From Chelydra serpentina (lineage: Eukaryota; Chordata; Testudines; Chelydridae): a stretch of 64,000 bases of DNA. Position 1 is the stretch's first letter, and each line of letters opens with the position of its first letter. This document shows positions 57,001-63,956 of the stretch, in pieces. Made by a program: the position numbers and the translations under genes. The DNA is taken from NCBI GenBank assembly GCA_037349315.1, contig JBAIAC010000023.1:31472501-31536500 (forward strand), in the 5' to 3' direction. The notes under the pieces are model-generated. The model searched no databases, had not been told where the DNA came from, and worked only from the letters and a program-made list of their open reading frames with translations.

Positions 57001-57161
57001 ATGACAGATCCCAGCATAGTAGTGGAAATGGAAATGATTTTGAAATGATCACAAAAGAGGAACTTGAACAGCAAACAGATGAAGGAGATTGTGAGGAGGA
57101 GGAGGAAGAGGACGAAGAGGAAGAAGAAGAAGAAACTAGGTCTTTACATGAAAAATCCTAA
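24135..57161 (+). CDS. SEC62: SEC62, ER protein translocation and ER-phagy receptor (8 coding exons)
   Basis: The exons listed below join to 1218 nt (405 residues; human is 399). Sec62 sits in the ER membrane with Sec61 and Sec63. It helps post-translational import of small or weak-signal precursors, and it acts as an ER-phagy receptor during recovery from ER stress. Seen here: N-terminus [12 protein letters not shown]; a cytosolic domain (about 13-90); a Lys/Glu-rich linker (about 100-165); TM1 about 199-218; TM2 about 227-257, with a short loop PAEMRVG; then a long acidic cytosolic tail holding NDFEMI (FEMI at 366-369, the LC3-interacting motif) and a run of Glu/Asp before the end HEKS. Most of the sequence I recall for human is matched without gaps. 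Extra acidic residues in the tail account for much of the length difference. No exon shows a stop or frameshift. Introns are 13.2, 5.4, 4.4, 2.0, 3.4, 1.4 and 1.9 kb. Confidence 0.97.
24830..24905 (+). repeat. Retroelement tail fragment (second PLE-like family)
   Basis: 'acaaggtgggtgaggtaattaatcttttattgtgccaacttctattggtgaaagatgagctttt' is the same sequence family as the palindromic repeat at 31362-31434 but in one orientation only. Confidence 0.4.
25215..25460. repeat. Degenerate Harbinger-type MITE
   Basis: It contains 'gttaaatcgacccc', 'gtcgactcctgtactccaccaccgcgag' and a hairpin 'cttcaactacgttattcacgtagctgaag'. The last resembles the internal hairpin of the 286-bp MITEs at 26272 and 54832. 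The termini are eroded. Confidence 0.45.
25655..25925. repeat. Two tRNA-derived SINE heads in opposite orientation
   Basis: On +, 'gccccatggttagtgcattcacctgggatgtgggagattccggttcaattccc' (25659-25710) has box A-like and box B-like (GGTTCAATTCC) blocks. On -, from 25915 down, 'ctgtagtacagtgggtaaggcatccacctgggaagtcagagaccccagattcag' has the same layout. They do not fold as functional tRNAs. Confidence 0.55.
26272..26557. mobile_element. Harbinger-type MITE, 286 bp
   Basis: The left terminus is GGGCTGGTCTACACTA and the right is TAAGTATAGACGTACCC. Flanks are TTA (26269-26271) and TCA (26558-26560). The inside has a long hairpin 'ttcgaactaagatatgcgacttcagctacg...cgaactatcttagttcgaa' and a CpG-rich block with GTCGA repeats. 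The copy at 54832-55117 has the same length. Confidence 0.85.
27711..27833. repeat. Palindromic MITE-like repeat
   Basis: 'ggctccaatcctgcaaatattcat' at the left and 'ttggcaggactgaggcc' at the right are imperfect inverted copies, with complementary interiors (ttaaagcat / atgcttaaag). Confidence 0.45.
28116..28223. repeat. Palindromic MITE, about 108 bp
   Basis: The left arm 'gggtggaatccatgaagcaatgtaggc' and the right arm 'gtctacgttgctttgtggactccaccct' are complementary with few mismatches. The inner arms 'ctaactt' and 'aagttag' pair as well. Confidence 0.6.
28688..29800 (+). mobile_element. CR1 LINE, decayed, with PLE-type insert
   Basis: CR1 blocks appear in order: 'gtggggtcccacagggatccgttcttggcc', 'cattttatcagtgacctgg', 'acacacaaattggggg', and 'gtggattatcagatgaatatgatttcccagtgtgatgc'. 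Next come 'gtgtccagttctggtgtccac' and the 3' region to about 29800. The reading frame is broken throughout. It is interrupted at 29201-29288. Confidence 0.75.
29201..29288. mobile_element. Fold-back PLE tail fragment inside CR1
   Basis: The first half reads 'gaagtgacaaagggtcctgtggcaccttatagactaacag'. The second half, 'accctttgtcgcttctacagatccagactaacacagctac', is the overlapping tail in reverse. The flanks 'ttttatcatta' and 'ttttattgttg' look like a mutated target duplication of about 11 bp. Confidence 0.6.
29981..30013. repeat. (TG)n microsatellite
   Basis: An uninterrupted TG run of 33 bases. Confidence 0.95.
30460..30620 (+). repeat. MIR/L2-type fragment
   Basis: 'cattacatagatgaagaaactgaggcaaagg...tagccagtggctcag...gggaatagaaatccagatttcttgac' follows the usual MIR3/L2 pattern. 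Confidence 0.5.
31362..31434. repeat. Near-perfect palindrome of a retroelement tail
   Basis: The left arm AGAGAGAAGGTGGGTAAGG-TAGTATCT and right arm AGATATTATCTCACCCACC-TTGTCTCTCT pair over about 27 bp. After it, 'gggaccaatacggctacaag' (to 31462) resembles the end of a PLE-like tail. Confidence 0.6.
31545..31875 (+). repeat. MIR-type SINE split by a palindromic insert
   Basis: MIR-like blocks are 'ccttgggcaactcacatatcagtcacttag' and 'aaagtgctttgagatccttggatgaaagg'. Between them, at 31655-31774, is a palindromic element ('gggctagattttcag...ctgaaaatctgacccct') with inner arms 'taggtgcctaaa' and 'agacacctaaat'. Confidence 0.6.
32421..33080. mobile_element. hAT non-autonomous element, 660 bp
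   Basis: The left end is CAGAGGTGGACAAACTACGG and the right end is GCCAAAACGTTTGCCCGCCC-CTG (complementary). They are flanked by a perfect 8-bp duplication, ctgtacat (32413-32420 and 33081-33088). The interior is GC-rich with a G-rich minisatellite-like stretch ('gggcaggagtcc...'). No transposase. Confidence 0.85.
33541..33850 (+). repeat. MIR-type SINE, interrupted
   Basis: 'ctgagagtcaggatctatatctgacttcccagctccaccacttgg...gcttggacaagtcacacagg' and later 'cctcatttgaaaattgag' and 'agaagtacaaagtattattac' follow MIR order. An unrelated piece lies at about 33635-33715. Confidence 0.6.
34575..35159. mobile_element. Pogo-like element with internal minisatellite
   Basis: The right end 'gcgttatagcggggtttcactg' is followed by TA (35160-35161). 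The left end 'ctatagcgtgccccgcgataacgc' is a decayed inverted counterpart. Second inverted blocks, 'cggctataacgcgatc' and 'gctataatgcgatccc', lie inside. The central part is described separately. Confidence 0.6.
34770..35065. repeat. Mixed direct/inverted minisatellite (CAGCTTGAAACTGAC)
   Basis: The motif 'ccagcttgaaactga' or its complement 'tcagtttcaagctgg' occurs about ten times in both orientations, interspersed with 'cttctc.gctttgggga-gaagagaagagacc'. This makes long open frames on both strands that are not genes. Confidence 0.8.
35270..35465 (+). mobile_element. CR1 3' fragment (old)
   Basis: 'ggaaaaactttctaagagtaagagctatttaactttggaatggtctcccaaggga...aaaactaggttggacag' is the conserved CR1 3' coding end. 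Confidence 0.65.
36512..36548. mobile_element. 37-bp PLE-tail micro-insertion with 12-bp duplication
   Basis: CATTATTCTGCA occurs at 36500-36511 and again at 36549-36560. The 37 bp between contain 'gaaaataagaaagaaaaactt', the same as the tail at 17134-17158. Confidence 0.65.
36700..37275 (+). repeat. Possible ancient LINE (L2/L3-like) 3' region
   Basis: 'cagctctgcc...', 'gcttggaacagcatcccac', 'tgcaaagccttcaaactttgatctcctc' and 'agactgaaagtcctttggagcaaggaccatg' follow the layout of L2/L3 3' ends. Assigned by eye. Confidence 0.35.
37371..37479 (+). CDS. SEC62: SEC62 coding exon 2
   Basis: Acceptor TTATATTATAG, donor ATTG|GTAAGA. It encodes [20 protein letters not shown] through [10 protein letters not shown] plus one base of Ala49. 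This is the start of the conserved cytosolic domain, with Phe where human has Ser in GEP(S/F)KEEK. Confidence 0.96.
38465..38690 (+). repeat. MIR-type SINE fragment
   Basis: 'ccctagtttctctatctgtaaaatggatgaggataataattacatacctc...gtgtagtgaggctcaattaa' is the well-conserved MIR central and 3' pattern. Confidence 0.75.
39182..40049 (-). mobile_element. Solo LTR-like repeat
   Basis: On - it starts TGTTGCAGGGAGACATG (from 40049) and ends CCCTGTAACA (39182), a TG...CA structure of 868 bp. AATAAA on - lies near 39320. I cannot confirm a clean target duplication. Confidence 0.5.
40190..40985 (+). mobile_element. CR1 LINE 3' portion
   Basis: This is a near-continuous CR1 C-terminal coding region with few stops: 'gggaaatgactgcctaggaaggagtactg' (40273), 'tgtgtccagttctgggcatcaca', and [20 protein letters not shown] (about 40719). 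It ends 'ggactagatgacctctcgaggtcccttccaattctatgattctatgatt' with the CR1 octamer repeat. Confidence 0.9.
42860..42965 (+). CDS. SEC62: SEC62 coding exon 3
   Basis: Acceptor TTCTTCCTTTCAG, donor AACAG|GTATGG. It completes Ala49 and encodes [20 protein letters not shown] through [10 protein letters not shown] plus two bases of Arg84. Confidence 0.97.
43405..43760 (+). mobile_element. CR1 3' end
   Basis: 'gaagtatttcttcacacaatgcacagtcaatctgtggaactc' runs through 'ggctattagccaggatgggcagg' to 'actgggctagatggacctttggtctgacccagtatggccattcttatg', a typical turtle CR1 subfamily end. Confidence 0.85.
43943..46235 (+). mobile_element. DIRS-like tyrosine-recombinase retrotransposon, decayed
   Basis: The left end 'gtgttcttcaagtgattgtccacatggattccacc' and right end 'gtggaatccatgtggaaaacacatcccaaagaac' are inverted copies. 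A third copy at 45904-45960 is complementary to the right end (45900-46235 folds back). Decayed reverse transcriptase: [18 protein letters not shown] at about 45057, then [13 protein letters not shown]. Decayed tyrosine recombinase: [19 protein letters not shown] at about 45681. Inverted termini with RT and recombinase and no LTRs identify the DIRS group. Many stops and frameshifts show the copy is dead. Confidence 0.65.
47105..47251. repeat. Palindromic TIR repeat
   Basis: The left 'ggacctgattttccactctcttgcacctgg' and right 'ccaggtgtgaggcagaggagaatcaggccc' are imperfect inverted copies. Confidence 0.55.
47401..47611 (+). CDS. SEC62: SEC62 coding exon 4 (Lys/Glu-rich linker)
   Basis: It completes Arg84 and encodes [20 protein letters not shown], then a highly charged stretch of KEKEK, KKSKKE and KEEC-type blocks ending CKK. 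The donor is AAG|GTAAGTG in phase 0. The charged part corresponds to the linker thought to contact the translocon or ribosome. The minus strand has an open frame that is only a shadow of this composition. Confidence 0.96.
47922..49330 (-). mobile_element. Long solo LTR
   Basis: On - it ends 'ccccggggatcccgtcaca' (47922). It includes a TATA-like 'gatataaaatagggg' (about 48648-48662) with an AATAAA (about 48332-48337) roughly 300 bp downstream, the order expected of a promoter-R-polyA LTR. No internal coding region is seen. The right boundary is approximate. Confidence 0.55.
48886..49131. mobile_element. Harbinger-type MITE, 246 bp, nested in the LTR
   Basis: The termini GGGTATGTCTACACTGCC and GGCAGTGTAGACACAGCC are inverted copies, flanked by TCA (48883-48885 and 49132-49134). 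Inner arms 'gttttagcgctgaaagtg' and 'cacttttcagcgctaaaac' pair as well. Confidence 0.85.
49631..49723 (+). CDS. SEC62: SEC62 coding exon 5
   Basis: Acceptor ATGTTCTTAG, donor GAG|GTGAGG, both phase 0. It encodes [20 protein letters not shown] and [11 protein letters not shown] (31 residues). Confidence 0.97.
49975..50160 (+). repeat. MIR-type SINE fragment
   Basis: 'cctcatggtctgaacatgggactggaagtcaggcacgcctgaattcttaactaggctccgccacc' followed by 'ttttgcccatttaaacagaggg' follows MIR order. Confidence 0.6.
51505..52566. mobile_element. TIR DNA transposon with TA duplication, non-autonomous
   Basis: The left end CTCCTGGGGGAATTCTGC and right end CAGAATGCCCTCAGGAG are inverted copies flanked by TA (51503-51504 and 52567-52568). 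Subterminal 'gcgcagaatttattttccctgcag' and 'atatgcagaattttaaaat' are related. A pyrimidine-rich (CCCCA)-type interior holds no transposase, and the open frames are compositional. Mariner-like by TA, but the superfamily is not certain. Confidence 0.65.
53160..53220 (+). CDS. SEC62: SEC62 coding exon 6 (start of TM1)
   Basis: Acceptor TTCTTACTGCAG, donor CTTG|GTAAGT. It encodes [20 protein letters not shown] plus one base of Val206. TM1 begins at about residue 199. Confidence 0.97.
53221..54639 (+). other. SEC62: SEC62 intron 6
   Basis: One MIR/L2 fragment lies at 54020-54150. Nothing else is recognised. Confidence 0.85.
54020..54150 (+). repeat. MIR/L2-type fragment
   Basis: 'ttattccaattataaaatgaggaaaactgaggcagagaggtgaagtgacttgccaaggcaaggccacatgagtaagtcagtg' is the standard MIR3/L2 block. 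Confidence 0.7.
54640..54759 (+). CDS. SEC62: SEC62 coding exon 7 (TM1-loop-TM2)
   Basis: Acceptor CTTCATTTTTAG, donor GTTG|GTAAGT. It encodes [13 protein letters not shown] (rest of TM1), the short lumenal loop PAEMRVG, and [19 protein letters not shown] (most of TM2), plus one base of Ala246. Confidence 0.97.
54832..55117. mobile_element. Harbinger-type MITE, 286 bp, clean TAA duplication
   Basis: The left terminus GGGCTGGTCTACACTA and right terminus TAGACTAGCCC are flanked by TAA (54829-54831 and 55118-55120). It is the same family and length as 26272-26557 and has the same internal hairpin 'gaactaagatacgcaacttcagc...gctgaagtcgaagtatcttagttc'. Confidence 0.92.
55232..55507. mobile_element. 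hAT non-autonomous element, 276 bp
   Basis: The left end CAGTGGTCCCCAATCTGTG and right end AAAGTTTGGGGACCAGCG are inverted copies flanked by a perfect 8-bp duplication, ccatagac (55224-55231 and 55508-55515). The interior has 'ctctgctcctggccc' tandem repeats. Confidence 0.9.
55968..56110 (-). mobile_element. Turtle tRNA-SINE 3' part (minus strand)
   Basis: The plus strand reads 'tcatagaactggaaggaccttgaaaggtcatcgagtccagtcccctgcc...ttttgccccagatccctaaatggccct'. This is the reverse complement of the common cryptodire SINE body ('ggccatttagggatctggggcaaaaatctgtc'). Confidence 0.65.
56680..57161 (+). CDS. SEC62: SEC62 coding exon 8 (end of TM2, acidic tail, stop)
   Basis: Acceptor TTTCTCTCCTCACAG; TAA at 57159-57161. 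It encodes [15 protein letters not shown] (end of TM2), [20 protein letters not shown], and a Ser/Lys/Glu-rich tail with repeated SDSE-type casein-kinase-like sites. NDFEMI (Phe366 codon at 57039-57041) and a long Glu/Asp run follow before SLHEKS. The acidic run is encoded by GAG/GAA repeats (57094-57133), which are prone to length change. Confidence 0.97.
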
Positions 57162-57930
57162 CTCACTGTAGTTTTGAGACTCAATATGTGCAAAACAATT
57201 GGATTTTCTTCATTGGCTGATCACCAAAATGTAATTACAGTAACATTCTTTCCATTTGTTTGCTGAAATACACGTTATCCAAACAGTTTAATATCTAGTT
57301 TCTTCATTTTTAAAAAACTATTAGCTTGATTACTTGGTACAATCTGAAGTCATTAATACACATTTACAAAAGTTTTGTCAGTTTGACAAGTTTTCTGTCA
57401 AATCCTATGATTTGTCTAGATAGTCCTCAAACATACCGAAGAACATAGTTTCCCTATTGTCATTTTCTGGTACTTGCATAACTTTTCCAGTAAGTATAGC
57501 CTACTCAAAATAGCTTTGTAAAATTGTAAAAGTTGAATGACCAAATCTCAGATTATTCCTAGTATATTCATTTGATAGCTAGTTAAGTAAAGCATTTCTT
57601 AGCTCATGGCTCTCTTGACATTCTTCTTGATTTTTATAAAATTGTAAGAAAGAACTTTAAGACAACTAGTTTTAGCAGAAGGTAATTTTAAAGTATTTTG
57701 CTAAAGACATACAAGCTGGTAGTGCGTATTTGGCTGCAGTGTTTTCAGTTGTGTACAATTGTGTACCACCAACTTAAGAAATCCAAACTGTTTTGTACAT
57801 CTGGTTCAGAGAAAGATGTCATCTCGAGGAGGCAAAGGGAACAGCAGTTTGGAAACTGACTGTCTTCTTTTCCCCCTTACTTCCCCCACCATCATAATTC
57901 TAGAAGAAATTATTCTGTACATAATTTTAA

Positions 57931-57936
57931 AATAAA
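57931..57936 (+). promoter_or_regulatory. SEC62: Candidate SEC62 poly(A) signal AATAAA
   Basis: AATAAA lies 770 bp after the stop, followed by 'gcaaccctttttattttaactgtt' (T-rich). Longer 3' UTR isoforms may use later signals. Confidence 0.5.
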
Positions 57937-60190
57937 GCAACCCTTTTTATTTTAACTGTTACTTATTATTTAGAAGTTTTATCCAAATTTAAATTTGTAT
58001 AATCGAAGCCATTTCCGGGTGTGTTTATTAGAGAAATGCAAGATGGAGGCCCTCACAGAATCTGTACGTGATTGGTAGATTTGTCCCAGGAGCTTTAGTT
58101 TCCTGCCAACATTCCATGTATTTGAGTGAATAAATTGATCCTTATTAAACAAAAGCAGATAACACAGCTGTCTGTATGCCTTAATATTAATCTTAACATT
58201 TTCTATATTCAGAAACTGGAGTACTGTATAACTGATGAGTAGGCACTGCTTGAGAGTATTCACCTGTTCAGAAGTACAGATCACAAAAAAGCTAATTCAA
58301 AAGACGACCAAGATCAAATTGTTTTTAAAACTCCTGAAGCAATTTGAATGTTCAGTTTGTGTCACACATCTCTTATTTGCTAGACTGTTGGAGGACATTT
58401 TGTGTTTAGTTATATAAGCATTTAAAAAGTTAAGACTTGACATAATTCCTCTGAATCGTTCAATTTCACACTGAAATTGAAATAGTGAATACATATATTA
58501 TTTCTCCCTGACACCACTGTGAGGAAAGAGTGCTAGATATTGCTTGAATTTTCAATAGTTGGCAAATCTTTTTTTTCTTGAATTGCTCTTTTCCATCACC
58601 AGTGTTTTGAATGAAGATGTTAATTTTTCTGATTGTGCAAATATATACATTTTACATGTGCATTGATAAGGTCTGATTTGCTTACTACTTCTGAATATTT
58701 ATGGTATGGGGAACAGAGATTGGATCTGTTATGCATTTTTCTATTAATACCGAAGACATTTTTATTAACCTGTTCCCTGGCAAACTTTGACATTTGTGTG
58801 TTATTGCTGTTTACAGTGACTTGTTTTAACAGATCCATCACTACCATCCACTACCTTATTAAGATGTGCATGTGTAATGGGATAGTACACTGGCTCAAAA
58901 TTCTTCTCTCCACTCAGTGTAGCAACTATTTTGAACAACACATTGCCTTCAGGCAGAAGCTAATATCTGCCTTGCTTGCAGTTCCAATCTCAGTTGTTAG
59001 CATTGTTAACTGAACTGCAGTCCTTTGTGTACAACACTTTATCTATTTGGTTCTGTGATGTATCTCTGTACCACCCTAAACACCCAGTATTATCATATAT
59101 AAAATGGTAGACATACATCCTCCTTTCAGATGAGCAAGAACAGCACGGAATCCTTGCTTTCACTATAAAATGTAGGGTGGTAAAACCATTTTGTAGCTTA
59201 CCTTGAAGCTAAATCTTGTATTTATTCAAGTGAAACTCCCATTGATTTCAGTGAATTAAAATCAAGACTATCTAGTTTTTAAAAGCCAGTTGGAGAACAC
59301 CACCTGAGATTAAAAGAAGTGTGTAATACGTAAGTTGAAGATGGTTTTACTAATATTTGAAAATAAGGTCCAGCATTTTTCCAAGTAGTAAACAATTGGG
59401 CTACCCCAGTTTGAAGCCTTTAGGGCAATGAATTATAGCTCTATTTCCCCGGTTAAAATGAAATGACATTTTAATAATCCTGTTGAGAAAATTAAGTTGA
59501 AATAATATTATACCATTTTAGTAAAGCTGTCACCTGCTGTCTGTGCAGTGACCTATTTGAAATGAGCTTGTGGTGGCAGTCCATTTCCTAGTAGACAGGT
59601 GTCTAGATCTCAAAACCCAAACCAACCCTGGTAGGAGAGTTCATAGCTTAACTAGGCATGGAAATGGAACTATCCTCTAATCCACTGGCTCCCAAACTTT
59701 ATTGGTTCTCATGTCATCTTTAAAAAAGAACTGTTGTGAAGTGGATGGAACCATCCAGCTCATGTACACATTGAACCCCTGATTACCCTTAACCCTAATT
59801 TGCAGTGATCAACTCTGAGACTCATCAACAGGGTAACATGAGAAAGGGCGCATTATTGTTGAGAGCTGTTCTGTGGACATATAAAGCATTTCACTGCCCA
59901 GTTCTATTAGACATTTCCACAAATACTAAATTCACTACGTATTTTAAAAATTATTTTAGGGTTAGATAGGAGATGAGTGGCTACAATTTGATATGCCAGC
60001 AACAACTAAAGAAAAAAACGATCAATGGACATGTGGCATTTTGCAAACACACTTCCAAAACAGACACAGGGTCCAAGAATAGATATGGAAATAATGAAGG
60101 TACTGACCAGCATTCAGTTCTCAAGATGTGGCTACTTTTAAAATCAAAGTATTTGAGTAAGTTGCTTCTACTCCCCTTACTGGTTTTGTA

Positions 60191-60228
60191 AGGCATATAA
60201 CTTACAAAACTTCGTAACTTATATGCCT
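60191..60228. repeat. 15-bp stem hairpin
   Basis: The arms 'aggcatataacttac' (60191-60205) and 'gtaacttatatgcct' (60214-60228) pair with one mismatch around an 8-base loop. Confidence 0.6.
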
Positions 60229-62199
60229 GTCTAGTAGGATAACTTTAATGGGAACAAATTTATTTATATTTAGTGGAACATTTAAACAGTTACTCTATTA
60301 AAATTTCGTTATTGCAATAAAATTTTAGTGGTCTCATTGATTTTTCGCCCTATAGCTGTATAACAAGTGTAATAAAGTTACTCTTTTCTGATAATGTGAT
60401 TACCATTGGTTTAAATAATTTTGAAAATAAATTAAAAATTTTAAACTTAAGCAGAAAACTATGCAGGTCAGCATATAGAGATGATCTTATACCGAAACCT
60501 GCTCTGGGTACAGGGTAGACTGAAATTCAACCTAATTTCTCTATCAACTAGTGTACATTCATTTTTTTAAGATCTTTATCTGGTAATATATAAAAGACTC
60601 CTATTCTTCAATCAACTCATTCTGAAAGCAGTACTGTATGCATTAGATAGTATGGCAGTGGGGAGGAGGCTTACTAGTAGCTGTGGAAACTGAAGAACTA
60701 TATGATTACTAGAAATGTAGTAGAATTTTAATACATATTAGACAAATGGGACCATGACCATCCTGTGATGTGTATCTCAGATTTTCTTATATACATATTT
60801 GAAATATTAAAAAGTCTTTGTTGCCCCAGTTGAGGCCTGATCCAACTTCTAGTGAAGTCCCTGGAGTGGGATTTGATCCATAGTGTAATGTAGCTTCAAG
60901 GAGAAACAAAGGGGAATGACTCAAATGACTGGTAAATTACACTTTAGCCAGGAGCTTTTTTTACGTCTGATTAGGGAAAGAGCTTAATGGCAGATATGCT
61001 CTAGGAACACAATGTTCTGACTCCCTGAACCTACAAGTTCATAATCCAGCTGTCTTGATTTGCCTCCTGAGACAGCGAAGTTACTTATGCATTTTACCAT
61101 ATTATGCTAAAATACAAATAAACTTTTTGCAAGTAATTTAGTTGTTGGTCCTTTCAGGCTGAGATTTCAAACTTGTGCTACTATGTGCCGTGAGGTGTTA
61201 AAAAGTACCCATGCCTTGTTTCTAAGAAAAGGGAATCACACAGAGTCTTAACCAAACTATCGCCTCTCCCTCCCTGCTGCCATTGTGCAGAATACTGAGA
61301 CTTTTACCCTATTTTCAGATGTGTTTCAGGAGTGCTGTATTGGAAACCTTCAGGTTGAAAGATTTGTATGTGAATGTTACTGTCAGATGTCTGGACACCC
61401 CACATGCTTAACTTTTTACATCTCTGTTAATTGGAACCAAATTGAATTTGGAATCACACTGGTGTCAATCCAGAGTAGTTCTGCTGTCTTCAGTGTAGCT
61501 GAGATCAGGATCCGTAGCTGCTCCTGCATCTCAGCCACTCTGCCTCCACCTGTGATAAAGGCCAGTCCGTGAATGCTGCTTTATAATTGGTCAGAGATTG
61601 GTTCCAAAGCCCATTTATCTTGGAGGCAGCATGTTCATTTGCTAGTGTGGCTTTTTAAATAATTCCTAATTACTTGGTTGACTTGAGTTTCATATCTGAT
61701 GCCTTTTAGTACATCTTAACAGCAATCCCAGAAACATTTGCAGAGGTGCTGAAAACCATTAGACAAAACGGTAACCTCCCCTGTATGATGGAAACCATGC
61801 ATTGGGTTCCTATTACTTCAAGCTACAGGGTGCTGTTTCTCACACACACACACGCTCTCTGTGATCGTGGTCTACTTGGACCTATAAACTCTCACTTGTG
61901 CTGTCCTTATTGAGGAATATTTATCAACCATCCACCTTAAGGAGAGTCTTTCTACAGTTATGATCCAAAAAAATAAAATCTAGTAACACTTCTCTAGGCT
62001 GTAATATTTTGGATTATTGGTGAATATTGTAGCATTATGTTTTGTGTTTTGTTTTTGTAGTTAAAGGGTTCCCTCTCCATTGCTGGCATTGAGAGCTGAA
62101 CTATAGGCTTTTGTGTTCAACATTTTTCATCCACATGGTACATTACTATTTAAAGCAGCTGTCAAACCTTTTGAAACCAGAACAAAAAGGGGATCATTT

Positions 62200-62480
62200 C
62201 TATTCAATGTACAGACCTGGGACGTAGAAACTCCTGTATTCTAATCCCAGCTTTGATACTGACTCGTTCTATGGCACCAGTCAAACCACATAGGGCCAAG
62301 TTCTTCTCTGTCAACCTATCCAACACCATTGCAAGTTGGAGGCATGACTTGCAACTCCATTCCAAGCATATGACTGAAGGAGAATTTGAGTCTTAACCTC
62401 TCTGCAACATGAGAGTAATATAGTAGTAATTTGTCTGCCATACAGGGGCACTGAGGATGTACGAATCATCCTTTGTAAAA
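62200..62480 (+). repeat. MIR-type SINE, interrupted by a small inverted-repeat insert
   Basis: 'cctgggacgtagaaactcctgtattctaatcccagctttgatactgactcg' and later 'gagtcttaacctctctgcaacatgagagtaatatagtag' follow MIR order. Between them, 'gggccaagttcttctctg...ggagaatttg' (about 62292-62386) is a separate insert. Confidence 0.55.
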
Positions 62481-62981
62481 TATGCGGAAGTCAAAATTCA
62501 TTTTATTGCTGTGCACATTTTTATTTCAGAATTGGTATGTATGTGCTTTACTGCTGAACTCCATTGATCATTGATTTTGATCATGTGCTTTGAAAAGTTT
62601 GTGAGGAGAATAGAATAAAATGGTGCAAGGCTGCATTGTACACTGAGTTATACTGTAGCTTTCTCATTTACAGACAAAGAGCAGGACAAAATAACCCAAG
62701 CAATGCAAATAAACTCTTGAGTCTGTTTTCAATAGACTTCCTGTAACAGCTGAAACATTGGATGATTTTATTCATAATGTAGCAACTGAACAAACACATG
62801 AAAACAAAAAGGTATAGTTCCTGATTGTATGCAGTCCATTATTCCATTAGTTGACACAGTGGTCATTAGTGCTAAACTTATGTTTATTTAGTGGAAAAAT
62901 TGATTTCATAAAACATTTATTCCCCCTGCAAAGAACTTTAGATAAGCATCATGCAAATAATTCCAGGATAAGTCTCAAGGT

Positions 62982-62994
62982 GGGGGGGGGGGGG
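62982..62994. repeat. Poly(G) run
   Basis: Thirteen consecutive G. Confidence 0.9.
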
Positions 62995-63956
62995 CATACT
63001 GTGCACTTACGTCATGTTTCAGAGCTAGATCAAACCACTTCACAAACGATCCTTATTTTACAAGATGGGGGGAAAAAGGCACATGGGGCAGATCCTTATA
63101 GATACTTAGGCATTGCTCCACTCAGCATTGCAATGCAACCTGCCACTCAGTGTAATTTTCAGCCCCAAGCGAGGTACCCTGGCTCACCCATACAATACAC
63201 AGGGAGAGTTAGGCACTTACAGAACGGATTTTTCACAAGCCAGCCAGCTGAGTGGGGTGCTACTGAAGTGAACCAGGAGTAAAGTGTTGAGGAGAGGGGC
63301 TTAGACACCCATGTTGCTGACAGCCCAGAGACAGACACCTCCCTCTATTTGGGGTCTTCAGCTGTGAACCCTCTCTCAAAATAAGGCACCTAAGCAGCTG
63401 ACCTGACTTAGAGACCAATGCCCGAATAGTTATTTCTCCCTCTCCTGCTCACATTCAATACCTCTCTCGCACTTGCCCTATGTTTCCCTGTGCCTCCAGC
63501 TGTCTTCTGTGCAGTCCTCTGCTGTCCCTCTACCTATTAGTGGCCTGCCTCCACCCACTTGATGCAGTAGCTGGTTGGTGACACCAGGTAGGCATTCGCT
63601 GAGCATGCCTGCAGGTTCAGGCCCCTCCAGTGAGACTGGCACTCCCCCACCCTGCCTTCTTTGAAGCTATAAGCTCTCCTGGCCTTCGGCTTGTGGTTCT
63701 TGATATAGCCAGGTGCTTATGACAGGCAGCAGAGAAATGTGCAGCATCGTTTATAATGAACCCAGTTTGCTGAATCCCTTATTCTATTTCCAAGATATGT
63801 GGAGCAAATCAGCCATGTATAATAAAATATAAAAGTACACGTAGGGCAATTCAGCCTATTTGCTATACATGCAAAATTCTCATGTGACAGTATTACTAAA
63901 GATTAGAAGACAATTGTCATTTGGATCAACAGACAATCCCGTCTTATACCAGTGAA

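Noticed and set aside
56729..57052. Ser-rich minus-strand frame
   Set aside because: Antisense shadow of the SEC62 acidic tail codons in exon 8.
61285..61572. 95-codon plus-strand frame
   Set aside because: Cys/Ser-rich with no known motif, no splice or promoter context and no similarity I recognise. Probably chance in downstream intergenic sequence.
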